In this document: positions 28,546 to 29,507 of the stretch, in pieces
How positions within the stretch are numbered: position 1 is the stretch's first letter
Layout of the letters: each line of letters begins with the position of its first letter
Assembly (NCBI GenBank): GCA_964546435.1
Contig: CAZJKJ010000043.1
Span: 1 to 29,507, forward strand
DNA from: CAYNST01 sp964546435
GTDB lineage: Bacteria > Pseudomonadota > Gammaproteobacteria > Pseudomonadales > Cellvibrionaceae
DNA length: 29,507 nucleotides
Reading direction: 5' to 3'
Position numbers and translations under genes: made by a program
Notes under the pieces: generated by a model
Databases searched by the model: none
The model's input: only the letters and a program-made list of their open reading frames with translations
Told to the model about the DNA's origin: nothing

Positions 28546-29037
28546 ATGACTATCACAATCCCGCCTTTTGCAGGCATAGATGAAACCGATGCAGAGGACT
28601 TTTACAGTGCGCAACTGCATGTAGGCGGACGCGATGTCGAGATCACTTTGAACTTCGATTCAAGTGATCTTGATGCGGATCATCTCAATGACACGCGTAA
28701 GTTCATCGCTCGGGCCGATCAGATCGCGGCAGCTGCCATCGACGCCATCGCCAAAGACTTTGAGGCCGCCGATCAATCACAGGCATCGCGCCTGTACCTT
28801 GAGCACTGCCTTGACACAATTGAGGAGAAGGACATCGTATCGGTGTTTGGCTCAAGCGGCGTTACAGCTCAGCAATTCATAGGCGCACTGATGCTGCACA
28901 GGATCAGCCTGTATCCGGAAAATGACGACGGATTTGCCGTTCTTGATTATGGGTTGCCTGAGGAGTACACCGATTATCTGATCGTTGCTAATTTTGATCG
29001 AGATGCTCAACTGACGGAATTGTCCGTGGAAAGCTGA
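28546..29037 (+). CDS. DUF2004-like protein
   Basis: 163 residues with the DUF2004 layout as I remember it: GGRDVEITLNFD near residue 25, a helical middle, then FIGALMLHRISLYPENDDGFAVLDYGL and the closing YTDYLIVANFDRDAQLTELSVES. DUF2004 proteins are small, acidic, cytoplasmic and of unknown role, and recall immunity proteins of contact-dependent toxins. The ATG at 28546 is chosen because the domain begins there; the frame is open to 28480. TATAAT at 28501-28506 may be the -10 box but has no good -35. The possibly broken gene just upstream could have been a partner. Confidence 0.7.
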   Translation: MTITIPPFAGIDETDAEDFYSAQLHVGGRDVEITLNFDSSDLDADHLNDTRKFIARADQIAAAAIDAIAKDFEAADQSQASRLYLEHCLDTIEEKDIVSVFGSSGVTAQQFIGALMLHRISLYPENDDGFAVLDYGLPEEYTDYLIVANFDRDAQLTELSVES

Positions 29038-29507
29038 TTTGCTCCAAGCGCAAACGCGTGAGTGCCGCCGCCCGATTGGGTGAGGGTTCGCGCGCATGTG
29101 CTGATAAGCCCCTTAGATCAACCTTAGGCCACAGCGCCTGGTGTTGACGGATTTGACTGCCTGCTGATTGGCAGGCAGAGTAAATCGCTTTGCGGCTGCT
29201 TTCATGATTGAAATAAAAGCCCCAGATAAGGACTGTCACGACGGCATTTCCGGAACGAGGCTGCTTGGCAGTGTTGTAAAGATCTTTGGTAGTAAAGCTA
29301 ATGCCTGCGATTCCAGGGTATGAAGAGATGGTATCCAGAAACTTTAATTCCGAAAGAAGTTGGTCAGTAGAAACGGACCCATAAACCCCAGTGAGGGTTA
29401 ACCATCGGATCGGTGATTTTCCCGGCTTCAGCGCCTAGTGCCGAACCGCGAAGGTTGTGATGTGAAAACTCCATGAAGCGGATTTTTTCGAGTCGCTCCA
29501 TATGGTG
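29038..29507 (-). pseudogene. Probable decayed coding region at the window end
   Basis: No intact gene. On the minus strand one frame reads plausibly as protein over about 100 codons (ELKFLDTISSYPGIAGISF; LIWGFYFNHESSRKAIYSAC) from near 29430 down to 29060, but it has no good start and carries a stop near 29440. A second minus frame at the edge (MERLEKIRFMEFSHHN) ends near 29365. I see no transposase motif or terminal repeats. Confidence 0.3.

Noticed and set aside
1..29507. tRNA, rRNA, CRISPR arrays, insertion sequences, attachment sites and a replication origin
   Set aside because: None was recognised: no transposase or integrase motifs, no regularly spaced repeats, no iterons of usual origin type.

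Overview
The window looks like a piece of a large plasmid, or a related mobile replicon, from a proteobacterium (gamma or beta). Supporting signs are a KfrA-type coiled-coil DNA-binding protein, a ParM/StbA-like actin homologue, a Tus-like replication-terminator protein, many small membrane or exported proteins without recognisable function, and no ribosomal, tRNA or core metabolic genes. Coding DNA is moderately GC-rich. Most gene starts are preceded by short, very AT-rich stretches in which sigma70-type promoters (TTGAC-like box, 16-17 bp, TATAAT-like box) can be read directly. I cannot name the host species.

Layout. 0-5.4 kb (minus): mfd, a tus-like gene just upstream of it, and an unknown gene. 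5.4-8.3 kb (plus): an RNase HI with extra N- and C-terminal parts, then a tight operon of two DUF3592-like membrane proteins and one polytopic membrane protein. 8.3-11.4 kb (minus): DUF1064-like, DUF1190-like and DUF488 proteins, an unknown protein and a lipoprotein with an EF-hand-like loop. 11.5-12.9 kb (plus): an unknown gene and a small DksA/TraR-type zinc-finger protein. 12.9-16.3 kb (minus): an exported protein with WW pairs in its tail and a GGDEF-EAL c-di-GMP enzyme. 16.5-19.6 kb: a membrane protein, a small protein, the actin-like protein and an unknown gene. 19.7-23.3 kb (minus): an RpoS/RpoD-like sigma factor, two genes for an exported and an unknown protein, an XRE regulator and an unknown gene. 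23.5-25.3 kb (plus): two genes sharing the same promoter and signal region but with different mature parts, then a YfaE-like ferredoxin. 25.4-27.6 kb (minus): recA and kfrA. 27.7-29.5 kb: a structured leader, an unknown ORF with an out-of-frame tail, a DUF2004-like gene and a stretch that looks decayed.

How it may fit together. RecA, Mfd, RNase HI, the Tus-like protein and the DksA/TraR-like protein all act where replication, transcription and repair meet, so the element may carry its own kit for managing replication-transcription conflict and stress. The sigma factor and c-di-GMP enzyme suggest it can also reprogram host expression and signalling. The actin-like protein and KfrA fit segregation and maintenance.

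The least expected structure is the gene pair at 23.55-25.01 kb. The first 109 coding bases are identical in both genes while the upstream 117 bases are about 89 percent identical, and the mature parts are unrelated except for a recurring spaced-cysteine unit. An overlapping upstream reading frame is kept in both copies. All functions are read from sequence and remembered family features; no database search was possible.
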